Shown in pieces: positions 6,847 through 14,921 of a stretch of 64,000 nucleotides of DNA. The DNA is from CAVTWH01 sp963850915 (GTDB lineage Bacteria; Actinomycetota; Actinomycetes; Mycobacteriales; Micromonosporaceae). The notes below the pieces were generated by a model, which made no database searches, was not told the origin of the DNA, and saw only the letters and a program-made list of their open reading frames with translations. The stretch is taken from the NCBI GenBank assembly GCA_963850915.1, contig CAWKND010000005.1:372001-436000 (forward strand), read 5' to 3'. How positions within the stretch are numbered: position 1 is the first letter of the stretch; each line of letters begins with the position of its first letter. The position numbers were made by a program, and so were the translations under genes.

Positions 6847-8061
6847 CAGCGCGTCACTGGCCCCGCCCGACTGGTTGGGGCGGCTCGGTTCCGGCGCGGC
6901 AGCCGGTCTCAGGCGCGGTGGCGGCCGACCCGTGCCGACGGGCGGCGCTCCCGGGGCTCGGGGGCGTGGCTGGCCGGAGCGTGGCTGGCCGGAGACGTGG
7001 CTCGCGGAGGCGTGGTTCCCAGGGGCGTGGTAGCCCGGGGCGTTGTTCACAGAGGCGTGGTTCCCAGGGGCGTTGTTCACAGGGGCGTGGCTGCCGGGGG
7101 TGGGGGTAGCGGGTGGGGTCGGCCGTGGACGGGGTACCGCCCGGGACTGGGTCGCGGCTCGGAGCGCCTCGCTGGTCGGGCGACCAACCGGCTGGCGGAG
7201 CAGCGCCGACTCCAGTGGCGGCAACGAAACATGCGCGTCGACTGCCTCGGCGAGGATCAACGCGACAGCGAGCGCGGTCGGCCGCTGCTCCGGCCGCGGG
7301 TCGAGGCACTCGGCGCACAAGTCGGCGAGCAGCGGGTCGAGTCCGTCGACCTGAGGCAGTGGCGGCCGCCCGTACCGGTCCGGCTCGGGTAGCCCGCCGG
7401 TGAGGCAGACGAACAGCAGTACCCCCAGGGCGTACGCGTCCACGGCCGGGCCGGTCGCCGTGCCCTGCAACAGTTCTGGCGCGAGGTACGGGAGCGTACC
7501 CTGAACGGTGCCGGTACCGGGGCGCCCGATCGGCCCAGCCGCGCCGAAGTCGAGTACCTTCGCGCCCGACGGAGCCAGCATCACGTTGCCCGGCTTGATG
7601 TCCCCGTGCACGATGTTGTTCGCGTGCGCCGTGGCCAGTGCGGCACCCACCTCGGCGCAGACCCGAGCGGCGATCCGCCAGTCGAGTGGTGCCTGGCTCA
7701 GGTGCCGGGCCAGGGTGTACCCGTCGACCAGCTCCATCACGATGTACGGCACCGGGGCCCCGCCCACGTCCGCGCTCCGGTCAGCGCTCAGATCCAAGCC
7801 ACGTGCGTCGTCGATCATCGAGCCGGCTGGAACCACACCGAAGTCGTAGACGGCGGCGGCATTGGGGTGGGTGAGCCGCGCCGCACAGCGCGCCTCGTCG
7901 CGTACCCGGGAAATGGCCTGTGGATCGGCGGCCTCCCGGGTATTGAGGAGCTTGACCGCGACGGCCCGGTCGAGGGTTTCGTCGTGGCCGTGCCAAACCT
8001 CGGACATGCCGCCTGCTCCGATGGAGCGCAGCAACTCGTAGCGACCACCCAGCACCCGCAC
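6259..8061 (-). CDS. Serine/threonine protein kinase with repeat linker and antisense-overlapping tail
   Basis: A 600-residue reading frame. Residues 8-265 form a Hanks-type kinase: glycine loop IGAGGMSEVW, Lys in VAVKLL, catalytic loop IVHGDIKPGNVML (HGD rather than HRD), DFG in VLDFGAAG, and LAPEL. A Pro/Asn/His linker with five-residue repeats (NHAPG, NNAPG, NHASV) follows at about 320-360. Beyond about residue 405 the frame is antisense to the glycosylase gene and resembles nothing. No transmembrane helix is seen, unlike PknB-type kinases. The catalytic part is certain; whether the tail is really translated is not. GTG 8061 starts just before the conserved GGRYELL. It is divergent from the aminopeptidase gene. 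Confidence 0.8.
   Translation of the reverse strand: MRVLGGRYELLRSIGAGGMSEVWHGHDETLDRAVAVKLLNTREAADPQAISRVRDEARCAARLTHPNAAAVYDFGVVPAGSMIDDARGLDLSADRSADVGGAPVPYIVMELVDGYTLARHLSQAPLDWRIAARVCAEVGAALATAHANNIVHGDIKPGNVMLAPSGAKVLDFGAAGPIGRPGTGTVQGTLPYLAPELLQGTATGPAVDAYALGVLLFVCLTGGLPEPDRYGRPPLPQVDGLDPLLADLCAECLDPRPEQRPTALAVALILAEAVDAHVSLPPLESALLRQPVGRPTSEALRAATQSRAVPRPRPTPPATPTPGSHAPVNNAPGNHASVNNAPGYHAPGNHASASHVSGQPRSGQPRPRAPGAPPVGTGRPPPRLRPAAAPEPSRPNQSGGASDALSAGGSFVVPGQTCGGSAEFAELGGERVELEVCVETARVGQYPDPGGTPALLLRTQYGLPGTECRAVGRDSDDREPARLVLLDFGAQQPPAGHQLGWGEFVGARARPRHQVRDAQLVPEQLALLGRVQLPRREAGSVQGRPESVAGAGEVVPHRSRPEPWIDATEQHPQAGSDDVGQRLRTGRLQPGGVGFGTGRR
6985..7100 (-). repeat. 15-bp in-frame tandem repeat in the kinase linker
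   Basis: On the minus strand, units such as AACCACGCCTCTGTG and AACAACGCCCCTGGG repeat six to eight times and encode the Asn-His-Ala-Pro-Gly-like linker after the kinase domain. In another frame the same units contain TGA, so a frame change here would end the protein. Confidence 0.7.
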
Positions 8062-8224
8062 GTCCGCTCAGTACCCGGCTGCCCGCCTCGGCAAACACCC
8101 CGACCCCAGGACCCGGCCCAGGCCCGTCCCGCTGTCGGGTGAACTGTCGGCGAAACTGGTGAATTGCCCGCACGCTGGCTTGGAGTCCGGAATGCTGACG
8201 CCTGGACGACTTTGTCACGCAAGC

Positions 8225-8330
8225 GCCGACCACAAGCACCGTGTCACAGAGCACCGAGTCACGACGCTCCGTGCCCACAAGCACTGACGCGCGATAGCGG
8301 TGCGCGAGCACCGACGCACAAGCTCAGGGG
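8225..8330. repeat. Degenerate 15-17 bp repeat between kinase and aminopeptidase genes
   Basis: The divergent gap contains imperfect copies of a CACAAGCACCGTGT / CAGAGCACCGAGT / CGAGCACCGACGCA unit ending at the aminopeptidase ribosome-binding site. It probably lies in the 5' leader of the rightward operon. No clear promoter was placed. Confidence 0.4.
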
Positions 8331-8337
8331 GAAAGTC

Positions 8338-9972
8338 GTGGACGCATTCGATCCGGCGCCGTCGCTGTCCGCGGAGGCCGCGGTGGCCGTGGGGGTACAG
8401 ACCGGATCGGCCGCTCCGGCGGTCGGCGAGGGCTGGGCTGTCGGGGTACCGGTCGGCTCGTCCGGCCCGGTCCCGGAAGAGCTCGGCGTCGACCGGGAAG
8501 CGTTGGTTGGGGCGGGTTTCGACGGCAAGGTCGGCCAGGCTCTGGTGGTACCAGGGCGGGCCGGTCAGGTACTGGTGGCGGTCGGCGTCGGTGAGCCGGA
8601 TGCACTGGACACCACCCGGCTGCGGGACGCGGCAGCCGCTTTCGGCTCGGCGGTACCCCGGCATCCCAGGCTCGCCACCGCGCTGGCACAGGCGTTGCCC
8701 CGCGAACCCAGAGCGGCCGCCCAGGCGGTCGTGGAGGGGGCGCTGCTTGCCCGGTACCAGTTCCTGCCGCTCCGCACACCGAATACCCGCACGGCAAGCG
8801 CGCCGGTACCGGTGACGATGTTGACTCTGCTCGCCTCCACGGACCGGCGGCCGGAGATCGAAGCCGGCGCCCGCCGCGGCCAGACTTTCGTGCGCGCGGC
8901 CGCACTCGCCCGGGATCTGGCCAACTCCCCGCCGAGCATGCTGAGCGCGAGCGCGCTCGCGCAGTTGGCGCAGCGGCTCGGCGCCGAGAGCGGCCTGACC
9001 GTTACGGTGGCGGACAAGGATGAGCTGACCCGGCTGGGCTGCGGCGGTCTGTTGGGCGTCAACCGCGGCAGCACCGAGCCGCCGCGCATGGTGAAGCTGG
9101 AGTACCAACCGTCCGGCACGCCGCGCGGCAATCTCACCCTTGTCGGCAAGGGCGTCATGTACGACTCCGGTGGGATCAGCCTCAAGCCCAGCGACGCGGT
9201 GCACGCCACCATGAAGAACGACATGTCCGGTGCGGCCGCGATTCTGGCCGCGATGACCGTGCTGGCCGAGCTTGACTGCCCGAGCGCGGTGACCGGCTAT
9301 TTGATGTGTACCGACAACATGCCTTCCGGCTCTGCCATGAAACTCGGCGATGTACTCACCATCCACGGCGGTACCACCGTCGAGGTACTCAACACCGACG
9401 CCGAGGGGCGGCTGGTGATGGCGGATGCGTTGGTACTCGCCGCGGAGGCGGGCGCGGACGCGATCGTGGACATCGCCACGCTCACCGGTGCCTGCCTGCG
9501 GGCGCTCGGGCCGGAGGTGGCTGGAGTCTTTGGTAACAGCCAACAACTGGTCGGGCAGATCGGGGAGGCGGCCGAGCGTACCGGCGAGCCGGTGTGGCAG
9601 CTGCCGTTGGACAGCCGGTACCGCGGCCAACTCGACTCGCAGATCGCCGACCTGAAGAACGTCGGTGGCCCGTACGCCGGAGCCATCACCGCGGCGCTGT
9701 TCCTCAACGAGTTTGTCGCTGGGCTGCCCTGGGCACACCTGGACATCGCCGGGCCGGCGCAGGCGGATACCGGCGCTGCCTGGCGGCCGGTGGGCTGTAC
9801 CGGCTTCGGTACCCGGCTGCTCCTCGACCTCGCTCTCGACTTCCGCCCGCCTTCGCCTGCCCCGGGCTCCTCGGGTTATGCGGGTTCTTCGGGCTCCGCG
9901 GGTTCTTCGGGCTCCGCGGGTTCTTCTGGCTCCGCGGAGCAGCCGGTGGGCGTCGGGGGTACCGGGCGGTGA
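8338..9972 (+). CDS. pepA: M17 leucyl aminopeptidase
   Basis: A 544-residue cytoplasmic zinc/manganese exopeptidase. The catalytic domain carries all family marks: LVGKGVMYDSGGISLKPS (metal and catalytic Lys), KNDMSGAA, and the signature NTDAEGRLVMADAL with metal-binding Asp and Glu and the catalytic Arg. The N-terminal half is the less conserved regulatory domain. The C terminus has an extra Ser/Gly/Ala tail of repeated GSAGSS units encoded by an 18-bp tandem repeat (about 9875-9945). GTG 8338 follows an AGGGGGA ribosome site. The stop overlaps the AbgT gene start as GTGA, so peptidase and transporter are translated together. Confidence 0.9.
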   Translation: MDAFDPAPSLSAEAAVAVGVQTGSAAPAVGEGWAVGVPVGSSGPVPEELGVDREALVGAGFDGKVGQALVVPGRAGQVLVAVGVGEPDALDTTRLRDAAAAFGSAVPRHPRLATALAQALPREPRAAAQAVVEGALLARYQFLPLRTPNTRTASAPVPVTMLTLLASTDRRPEIEAGARRGQTFVRAAALARDLANSPPSMLSASALAQLAQRLGAESGLTVTVADKDELTRLGCGGLLGVNRGSTEPPRMVKLEYQPSGTPRGNLTLVGKGVMYDSGGISLKPSDAVHATMKNDMSGAAAILAAMTVLAELDCPSAVTGYLMCTDNMPSGSAMKLGDVLTIHGGTTVEVLNTDAEGRLVMADALVLAAEAGADAIVDIATLTGACLRALGPEVAGVFGNSQQLVGQIGEAAERTGEPVWQLPLDSRYRGQLDSQIADLKNVGGPYAGAITAALFLNEFVAGLPWAHLDIAGPAQADTGAAWRPVGCTGFGTRLLLDLALDFRPPSPAPGSSGYAGSSGSAGSSGSAGSSGSAEQPVGVGGTGR

Positions 9973-11639
9973 GCACCGCCGCAGCTGCCGCCGCACCCGC
10001 GGCCCCGGCCCGCAAACGTGGCTTTGTGCAACGGATGCTGGACGGGATCGAGAAGATCGGCAACAAGGTTCCGCACCCGGCCGTCATCTTCCTGGCCCTG
10101 TGCCTGCTGGTCATCGTGCTCTCCGCGATCCTCAGCGCGTTCAACGTCCACGTCACGTACGAAACGGTTACCCCGGCGCCGATCCACGCAACGGAGACCT
10201 ATCCGGGCGGAAGTCAGGAGCCTGGCCTGTCGTACCCGCCGGACCAGCTGTACAACCCGGAAGTGGTACCGCACACCGAGACGACCAGTATCGAAAGCCT
10301 GTTGTCCGGCAACGGAATCCGCTTCCTCTACACCTCCGCCGTGCAGAACTTCAACAACTTCGGCGTGGTCGGCGTGATCCTGGTGGCGATGGTCGGCGTC
10401 GGCCTCGCCGAGGAGGCCGGGCTGATCGGCGCGCTGATCCGCAAACTCGTCCGGGCCGCGCCGAAGTGGACGCTGACCTTCATCATCGTGCTGCTCGGCA
10501 TCATCTCCAGCGTCGCCTCGGACGCCGGCTATCTCGTGCTGATTCCGTTGGGGGCAGTGGCTTTCAAAAGCGTCGGGCGACATCCACTCGCCGGTATGGC
10601 GGCCGCCTTCGCGGGCGTCGGCGCCACTTTCGGCGTCAACGTCATCATCACGCCGACCGACGGTGTGGTCACCGAGATCACCAACGAGTCGATCCATCTG
10701 GTCGACCCGAACCGCAGCATCGACATCACCTCGAATCTGTACTTCGGTATCGGCTCCACCATCTTCCTGGCTTTCGTGATCACTTTCATTACCGAGCGGA
10801 TCATCGAGCGCCGGCTGGGCAAGTTCGACCCGGCGGACGCGCCGCGAGCCGAGCCGGAGGCCGCGATCGACCACGCGGCCGAGTCACGTGGGCTGCGCTT
10901 CGCACTCTTCGGGCTGCTCGGGGTGGCGGTGCTCATCACGCTGCTGACCGCGCCGCCGGGCGCGCCGCTGCGCAACCCGGAGACCGGCAGTGTTGTCAAG
11001 GATTCCCCGTTCATGGACGGGCTGATCTTCCTGGTCATGTTGGTGTTCCTGGTGATGGGGCTGTGCTACGGCTACGGTGCCAAAACGCTGCGCGGTGCCA
11101 ACGCCGTCATGGGGGCGATCACCAAGACCATCGCCGGGCTCGCCGGACTGATCTTCCTGCTGCTGATCATCGCCCAGTTCATCGCGTACTTCAATTACAG
11201 CAACATGGCCACCATCGCCGCCGTCAAGCTCTCGGACGTGTTGGAGCGGGCCAACATCGGCGCCGTCTGGCTGCTCATCGGGCTGGTCGTCGTGACGCTG
11301 ATCCTGGACATCATCATCCCGGGCGTGATCCCGAAGTGGGCCATCTTCGCGCCGGTGTTCATCCCGCTGTTCCTGCGGCTGAACATCGCCCCGCAGACGG
11401 TACTGGCGGCTTACCGGGTCGGTGACTCGCCGGTCAACGTCATCACGCCGTTGATGGTGTACCTGCCACTCATCGTGCTCATCACGCAGCGGTACAAGAA
11501 GCAGGCCGGCGTGGGTACCGTCGTCTCGCTCATGCTGCCGTACACGGTGATCGTGGCGGTACTGTGGACACTCTTCTTCGTCGCCTGGTACCTGCTGGGC
11601 ATCCCACTCGGCCCAGGCGCCCCGGTACACGCCCACTGA
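9969..11639 (+). CDS. AbgT-family transporter
   Basis: A 556-residue integral membrane protein of the AbgT family, close to the usual 510-550 residues. Around a dozen hydrophobic helices are visible; family-like segments include NKVPHPAVIFLALCLLVIVL near the N terminus, NFNNFGVVGVILVAMVGVGL, GIISSVASDAGYLVLIPLGA, and the C-terminal ITPLMVYLPLIVLITQRY. AbgT imports p-aminobenzoyl-glutamate in E. coli; relatives such as MtrF and YdaH export antimetabolites. The GTG at 9969 overlaps the preceding peptidase stop (GTGA). Coupling to an aminopeptidase suggests uptake and hydrolysis of a peptide-like substrate, or export of a product; direction cannot be decided from sequence. Confidence 0.85.
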   Translation: MSTAAAAAAPAAPARKRGFVQRMLDGIEKIGNKVPHPAVIFLALCLLVIVLSAILSAFNVHVTYETVTPAPIHATETYPGGSQEPGLSYPPDQLYNPEVVPHTETTSIESLLSGNGIRFLYTSAVQNFNNFGVVGVILVAMVGVGLAEEAGLIGALIRKLVRAAPKWTLTFIIVLLGIISSVASDAGYLVLIPLGAVAFKSVGRHPLAGMAAAFAGVGATFGVNVIITPTDGVVTEITNESIHLVDPNRSIDITSNLYFGIGSTIFLAFVITFITERIIERRLGKFDPADAPRAEPEAAIDHAAESRGLRFALFGLLGVAVLITLLTAPPGAPLRNPETGSVVKDSPFMDGLIFLVMLVFLVMGLCYGYGAKTLRGANAVMGAITKTIAGLAGLIFLLLIIAQFIAYFNYSNMATIAAVKLSDVLERANIGAVWLLIGLVVVTLILDIIIPGVIPKWAIFAPVFIPLFLRLNIAPQTVLAAYRVGDSPVNVITPLMVYLPLIVLITQRYKKQAGVGTVVSLMLPYTVIVAVLWTLFFVAWYLLGIPLGPGAPVHAH

Positions 11640-11736
11640 GCCGCCATACGCCCGCTGAACCGGTACACGCCCGCTGAACCGCCATACGCCCGGTGAACCG
11701 CCATACGCCCGCTGAACCGGTACACGCCCGCTGAGT
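11621..11736 (+). repeat. 17-21 bp tandem array starting at the AbgT stop codon
   Basis: About six units of the form GGTACACGCCCGCTGAACC / GCCATACGCCCGCTGAACC run from the last codons of the transporter (GTA CAC GCC CAC TGA) into the intergenic space. The first unit contains the real stop codon and later units keep the CTGA core, so the array seems to have grown from the 3' end of the gene. Confidence 0.85.
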
Positions 11737-11837
11737 CAGAGGTCGGCACGCGACGTCGGTCCGCGGTTGAGTGCGCGGGTCAGCAGCGCGTCCTTGCTTT
11801 GAGGGCAGTGAATTGGCGATATCCCGCAGGCGATTGC

Positions 11838-13172
11838 CTATTGGCGTCGGTGGTAGGTGTTGCGGCGGGGTTGTTGTTGTGGGTCGAGGTGGGCTGGTGG
11901 GTGGAAGTCGGGTAGTCCGTCACCAGGGTTGATGCGGACGGTCCATTCGCCTTGGTGGATGAGGCGGTGGTGGTAGCCGCAGAGCAGTACGCCGTTGGCT
12001 AGTTCGGTGGCTCCGCCGTCGGCCCAGTGTTGGATGTGGTGTCCGTCTGTCCATCTGGCTGGCCGGTCGCAGGGTGGGAAGGCGCAGCCCTTGTCGCGTA
12101 GGACGAGTGCCTGTCGGACGGGTCCGGTGAACAGTCGTCGGCGTCGTCCGAGGTCCAGGAGTTGGCTGTCGCCGCCCATCACGGCGGGGAGGATCGTGGC
12201 GTCGCAGGCGAGTCGCCGTGCCGAACCAGGGGTGAGGGTGGCTCCGTCGTCGAGGGTTGCTGCCCCGATCTGGCTGCGGAGCACCTCGAACGGCACTGTC
12301 ACCACCAGTTGGGGTCGGTCGCCGCCGTTGTCGGGTAGCTCTCCGGTAGCGAGAGCGAGTCGGCAGATGTCGACCAGTGCGTCGATCCGGCGTTGTCCCG
12401 GACTCCGGGAATCACGTTCACCGGTGCTCGCACCCAGGCCACCGCCAGCAGCGGCACCTGTGGCGGAACCAGCGCCTGCGCCTCCGTTGAAGCGAGGGTC
12501 GTCGCGGTCGCGGCGGGGTGCGCACAACGGGTCCAGAGCGGCCCGAACGATCGCGCCGCCTTCCCGGTCGAGCCAGCCGGAGATCCGCACCTTGCTGGTA
12601 CCGGCGATGTCGAACACCGACAACGTGCGGTCCCGGTAGCTACGGGCCTCGTCTTTGGCCAGCTGGTCGGCTGCCTTCTTCTCCGCCCCTTCCGGGTCGA
12701 CGACGTGTAATAGCCGTTCCCCGAGCCGCGCCAAGTCACGCGGCGCGAACACAGCCGCCTGGTCCAGCAGAAACTTCTCACCCTCCGGCTGATGCTGGAC
12801 CGGCAACTCCCGCACAGCGGAGGCGATCACGTGCACCTGCTCGACGTTGACCCGGCCCTGACCGAGGGCGACACCAGCCTGCGGAGCGCTCGAGTGCATC
12901 AGTTTCGCCAGCTTCACCATGCGCGCGGTCGTACCGGGAGTGACCCGCCACCTGTGGGCCAACCAACCAGACGTGCTGTGCGCACCTTCAGCAGCCGGCA
13001 AACCCCGCGCGTCCACCTCCCGGACCAGACCCAGCTCCAGCGCGGCCACCTGCTGCGAGAACGCATGCACCCGATCCAACCAGCTGATCAACTCCGCGGA
13101 CGGAAGGCTGTAAACGTTGGCGGACAAGCAATCCAGCACCGCCTGCTCCATCACCGCCAACCCCTCATCCAT
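11838..13172 (-). CDS. DUF222 / HNH endonuclease (13E12-like)
   Basis: A 444-residue protein with an N-terminal DUF222 region (residues ~20-300, including the FAPRDLARLGERLLHVVDPEG segment) and a C-terminal HNH nuclease: CAFPPCDRPARWTDGHHIQH...ANGVLLCGYHHRLIHQGEW, with paired Cys, the central HH and the final HH. This combination is the multicopy actinobacterial family related to mycobacterial 13E12/REP proteins, which behaves like a selfish or mobile-element gene. A Gly/Ala-rich insert at ~235-255 divides the DUF222 part. The gene has visibly fewer GGTACC sites and more GTTG/TGG runs than its neighbours, which suits recent arrival. ATG 13172 or GTG 13178 may be the start. Confidence 0.85.
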   Translation of the reverse strand: MDEGLAVMEQAVLDCLSANVYSLPSAELISWLDRVHAFSQQVAALELGLVREVDARGLPAAEGAHSTSGWLAHRWRVTPGTTARMVKLAKLMHSSAPQAGVALGQGRVNVEQVHVIASAVRELPVQHQPEGEKFLLDQAAVFAPRDLARLGERLLHVVDPEGAEKKAADQLAKDEARSYRDRTLSVFDIAGTSKVRISGWLDREGGAIVRAALDPLCAPRRDRDDPRFNGGAGAGSATGAAAGGGLGASTGERDSRSPGQRRIDALVDICRLALATGELPDNGGDRPQLVVTVPFEVLRSQIGAATLDDGATLTPGSARRLACDATILPAVMGGDSQLLDLGRRRRLFTGPVRQALVLRDKGCAFPPCDRPARWTDGHHIQHWADGGATELANGVLLCGYHHRLIHQGEWTVRINPGDGLPDFHPPAHLDPQQQPRRNTYHRRQ

Positions 13173-13314
13173 ACCCACAACCTATCGAGCGGGTACGACA
13201 GAATCCTCGAACAATTGTGCCAATTGACGAAGAGCGAACAACACGCAACCAGGGCGAATAGGCCTCACAAACGTGGTCACGGTGGCGGCGACCATGCGAG
13301 GCCGATACGCCGAC

Positions 13315-14658
13315 CTACGACCCTTGGGCGAGCAGGTGGTCTTCGGCCCAACGTAGTGCGGCCTCCCGGGTCGGAAAGCGTTGGGCGGACTCATGTACCG
13401 CCACCTCCGCCGGTCCGACTACGGCCACCGCTACGCCCCGCTCCGCCAGCCGGTGCAGGGCTGCACGGAGTGCCCAGTGGGCGGCTGTGTCGAAGCCGGT
13501 CACTCGATCGAGGTCGAGTACCAGCAGCCCATCGCTGGGCGTGACCTCGCCGATGGCGTACAGGAGGCGTTCGGTACCCACGAAGTCGAGCTGTCCCTGC
13601 GCGGCCACCACCCCGGCTCGTTCGCCGTCGCGCCGTAACACCGCAAGCTCCGCCGCAGAGCGGGGAAACGAGGACTGTTGCGCGGCAACAGAACTGGCAA
13701 GTACGACGGTCGGCGCGGTGACTGCCGGGTTGTGCAGCACATGCAGGCCGAAACGCTCGGACAGCTCTCGCAGAGCCAGTACCCCGCGCACCGGGTTCCC
13801 GACCGCATCCAGTGGCGGCGAGAAGGTCGCGACTCCGAACCGGGCCGGGCTGACCGCGATCAGCCCGCCGCCGACGCCGCTCTTGGCCGGTAGTCCCACG
13901 CGCAGCAGCCAGTCGCCGGCCGAGTCGTACATTCCGCAGGTTGCCATCACGGCAAGAGTCGCCACCGCGACGGGTTCGGGGACGATCCGTGCTCCGGTGA
14001 CCGGGTTGACGCCGCCGGCCGCGAGCGTCGCCGCCATCACCGCGAGATCGGCCGCGGTGACCAGAACCGAACACTGCCGGAAGTACGCGGCCAGCGCGTC
14101 GCGCACCGGAAGCCGTAGCGTACCCGCGGAGCGCAGCAGGTAGCCCAGTGCGCGGTTGCGGTCCCCGGTGGCCGACTCGGCCGCGTAGATCTCCTCGTCG
14201 ACAGAGAGTTCGCGGCCGGCGAAGCCGGAGAGGCAGTGCAGGATGCGTGCCCAGCGCTCGGCCGGATCGGCTGCGCGTACCAGTGATGTGGTGACGATGG
14301 CGCCCGCGTTCACCATCGGATTGACCGCCCGGCCGGTACCCGGCTCCAGGCTGATCGCGTTGAACGCCTCGCCCGTAGGCTCCGTACCGACCTGTGCGCT
14401 GACCGCGTCCAGTCCCAGATCGGCGACGGCGAGCGCGTAGATGAACGGCTTCGCGACCGACTGGATGGTGAAGGGCGTGTCGGCGTCCCCGGCCGCGTAC
14501 CGGTGCCCGTCCATGCTGACCAACGCGAGCCCGAACAGTTCCGGATCCACCTGTGCCAGCGGCGGAATGTACCCGGCCAGCTCGCCCTCGTTCACCGCCC
14601 GCAGCCGCACATGCAGCTCGGCGAGTACCTCGGTCAGCACGTCAACGGGCGGACTCAC
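13315..14658 (-). CDS. glsA: Glutaminase fused to a STAS domain
   Basis: A 447-residue protein. Residues ~1-310 are a serine-dependent glutaminase with the beta-lactamase-like fold: Ser67 and Lys70 in TIQSVAKPF, NPMVNAGAI, and GLPAKSGVGGGLIAVSPAR near the end of the domain. It hydrolyses glutamine to glutamate and ammonia in the cytoplasm. Residues ~340-447 form a STAS-like domain (VVAAQGQLDFVGTERLLYAI, LLVLDLDRVTGFDTAAHWAL), a known but minority architecture in actinobacteria that probably adds regulation or partner binding. GTG 14658 is the natural family start. Divergent from the chrA leader. Confidence 0.9.
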   Translation of the reverse strand: MSPPVDVLTEVLAELHVRLRAVNEGELAGYIPPLAQVDPELFGLALVSMDGHRYAAGDADTPFTIQSVAKPFIYALAVADLGLDAVSAQVGTEPTGEAFNAISLEPGTGRAVNPMVNAGAIVTTSLVRAADPAERWARILHCLSGFAGRELSVDEEIYAAESATGDRNRALGYLLRSAGTLRLPVRDALAAYFRQCSVLVTAADLAVMAATLAAGGVNPVTGARIVPEPVAVATLAVMATCGMYDSAGDWLLRVGLPAKSGVGGGLIAVSPARFGVATFSPPLDAVGNPVRGVLALRELSERFGLHVLHNPAVTAPTVVLASSVAAQQSSFPRSAAELAVLRRDGERAGVVAAQGQLDFVGTERLLYAIGEVTPSDGLLVLDLDRVTGFDTAAHWALRAALHRLAERGVAVAVVGPAEVAVHESAQRFPTREAALRWAEDHLLAQGS

Positions 14659-14870
14659 ACCCCCACGCTACCGGCCCCGGTACCAGGTACGGGTCGACTC
14701 GCACCGACCCGGACCAGGCTCCCGTGAAGGTACGGCGCGCCGGCCGCCCATGGTTGTGTGTGCGGAACGGGCTGTTCACCTCATCCGGATACCCTGCCGT
14801 GGTTGCGGTTGATGTTGCTGTTCTGCGGCGTCGACGCGGGCAGCCGCGTGGTTGCGCACATGGGTGTGGG

Positions 14871-14921
14871 ATGGCCGAGAGCACAGTGAGCGAGGGCTGG
14901 ATGACCGAGGGGGTGGGATGA
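14871..14921 (+). CDS. Possible 16-residue leader peptide coupled to chrA
   Basis: An ATG at 14871 opens MAESTVSEGWMTEGVG and stops at TGA 14919-14921, overlapping the chrA ATG (14918) as ATGA. The region is a tandem duplication of a start-site-like unit (GGGATGGCCGAG, GGATGACCGAGG, GGGATGACCGAGGG, GGGATGGCCGAGGG), so leader and gene start share a repeat. Translation of the leader is unproven. Confidence 0.35.
   Translation: MAESTVSEGWMTEGVG

Noticed and set aside
9594..9968. N-terminal extension of the AbgT transporter
   Set aside because: It overlaps the aminopeptidase coding sequence in another frame; the GTGA junction at 9969 is the natural start.
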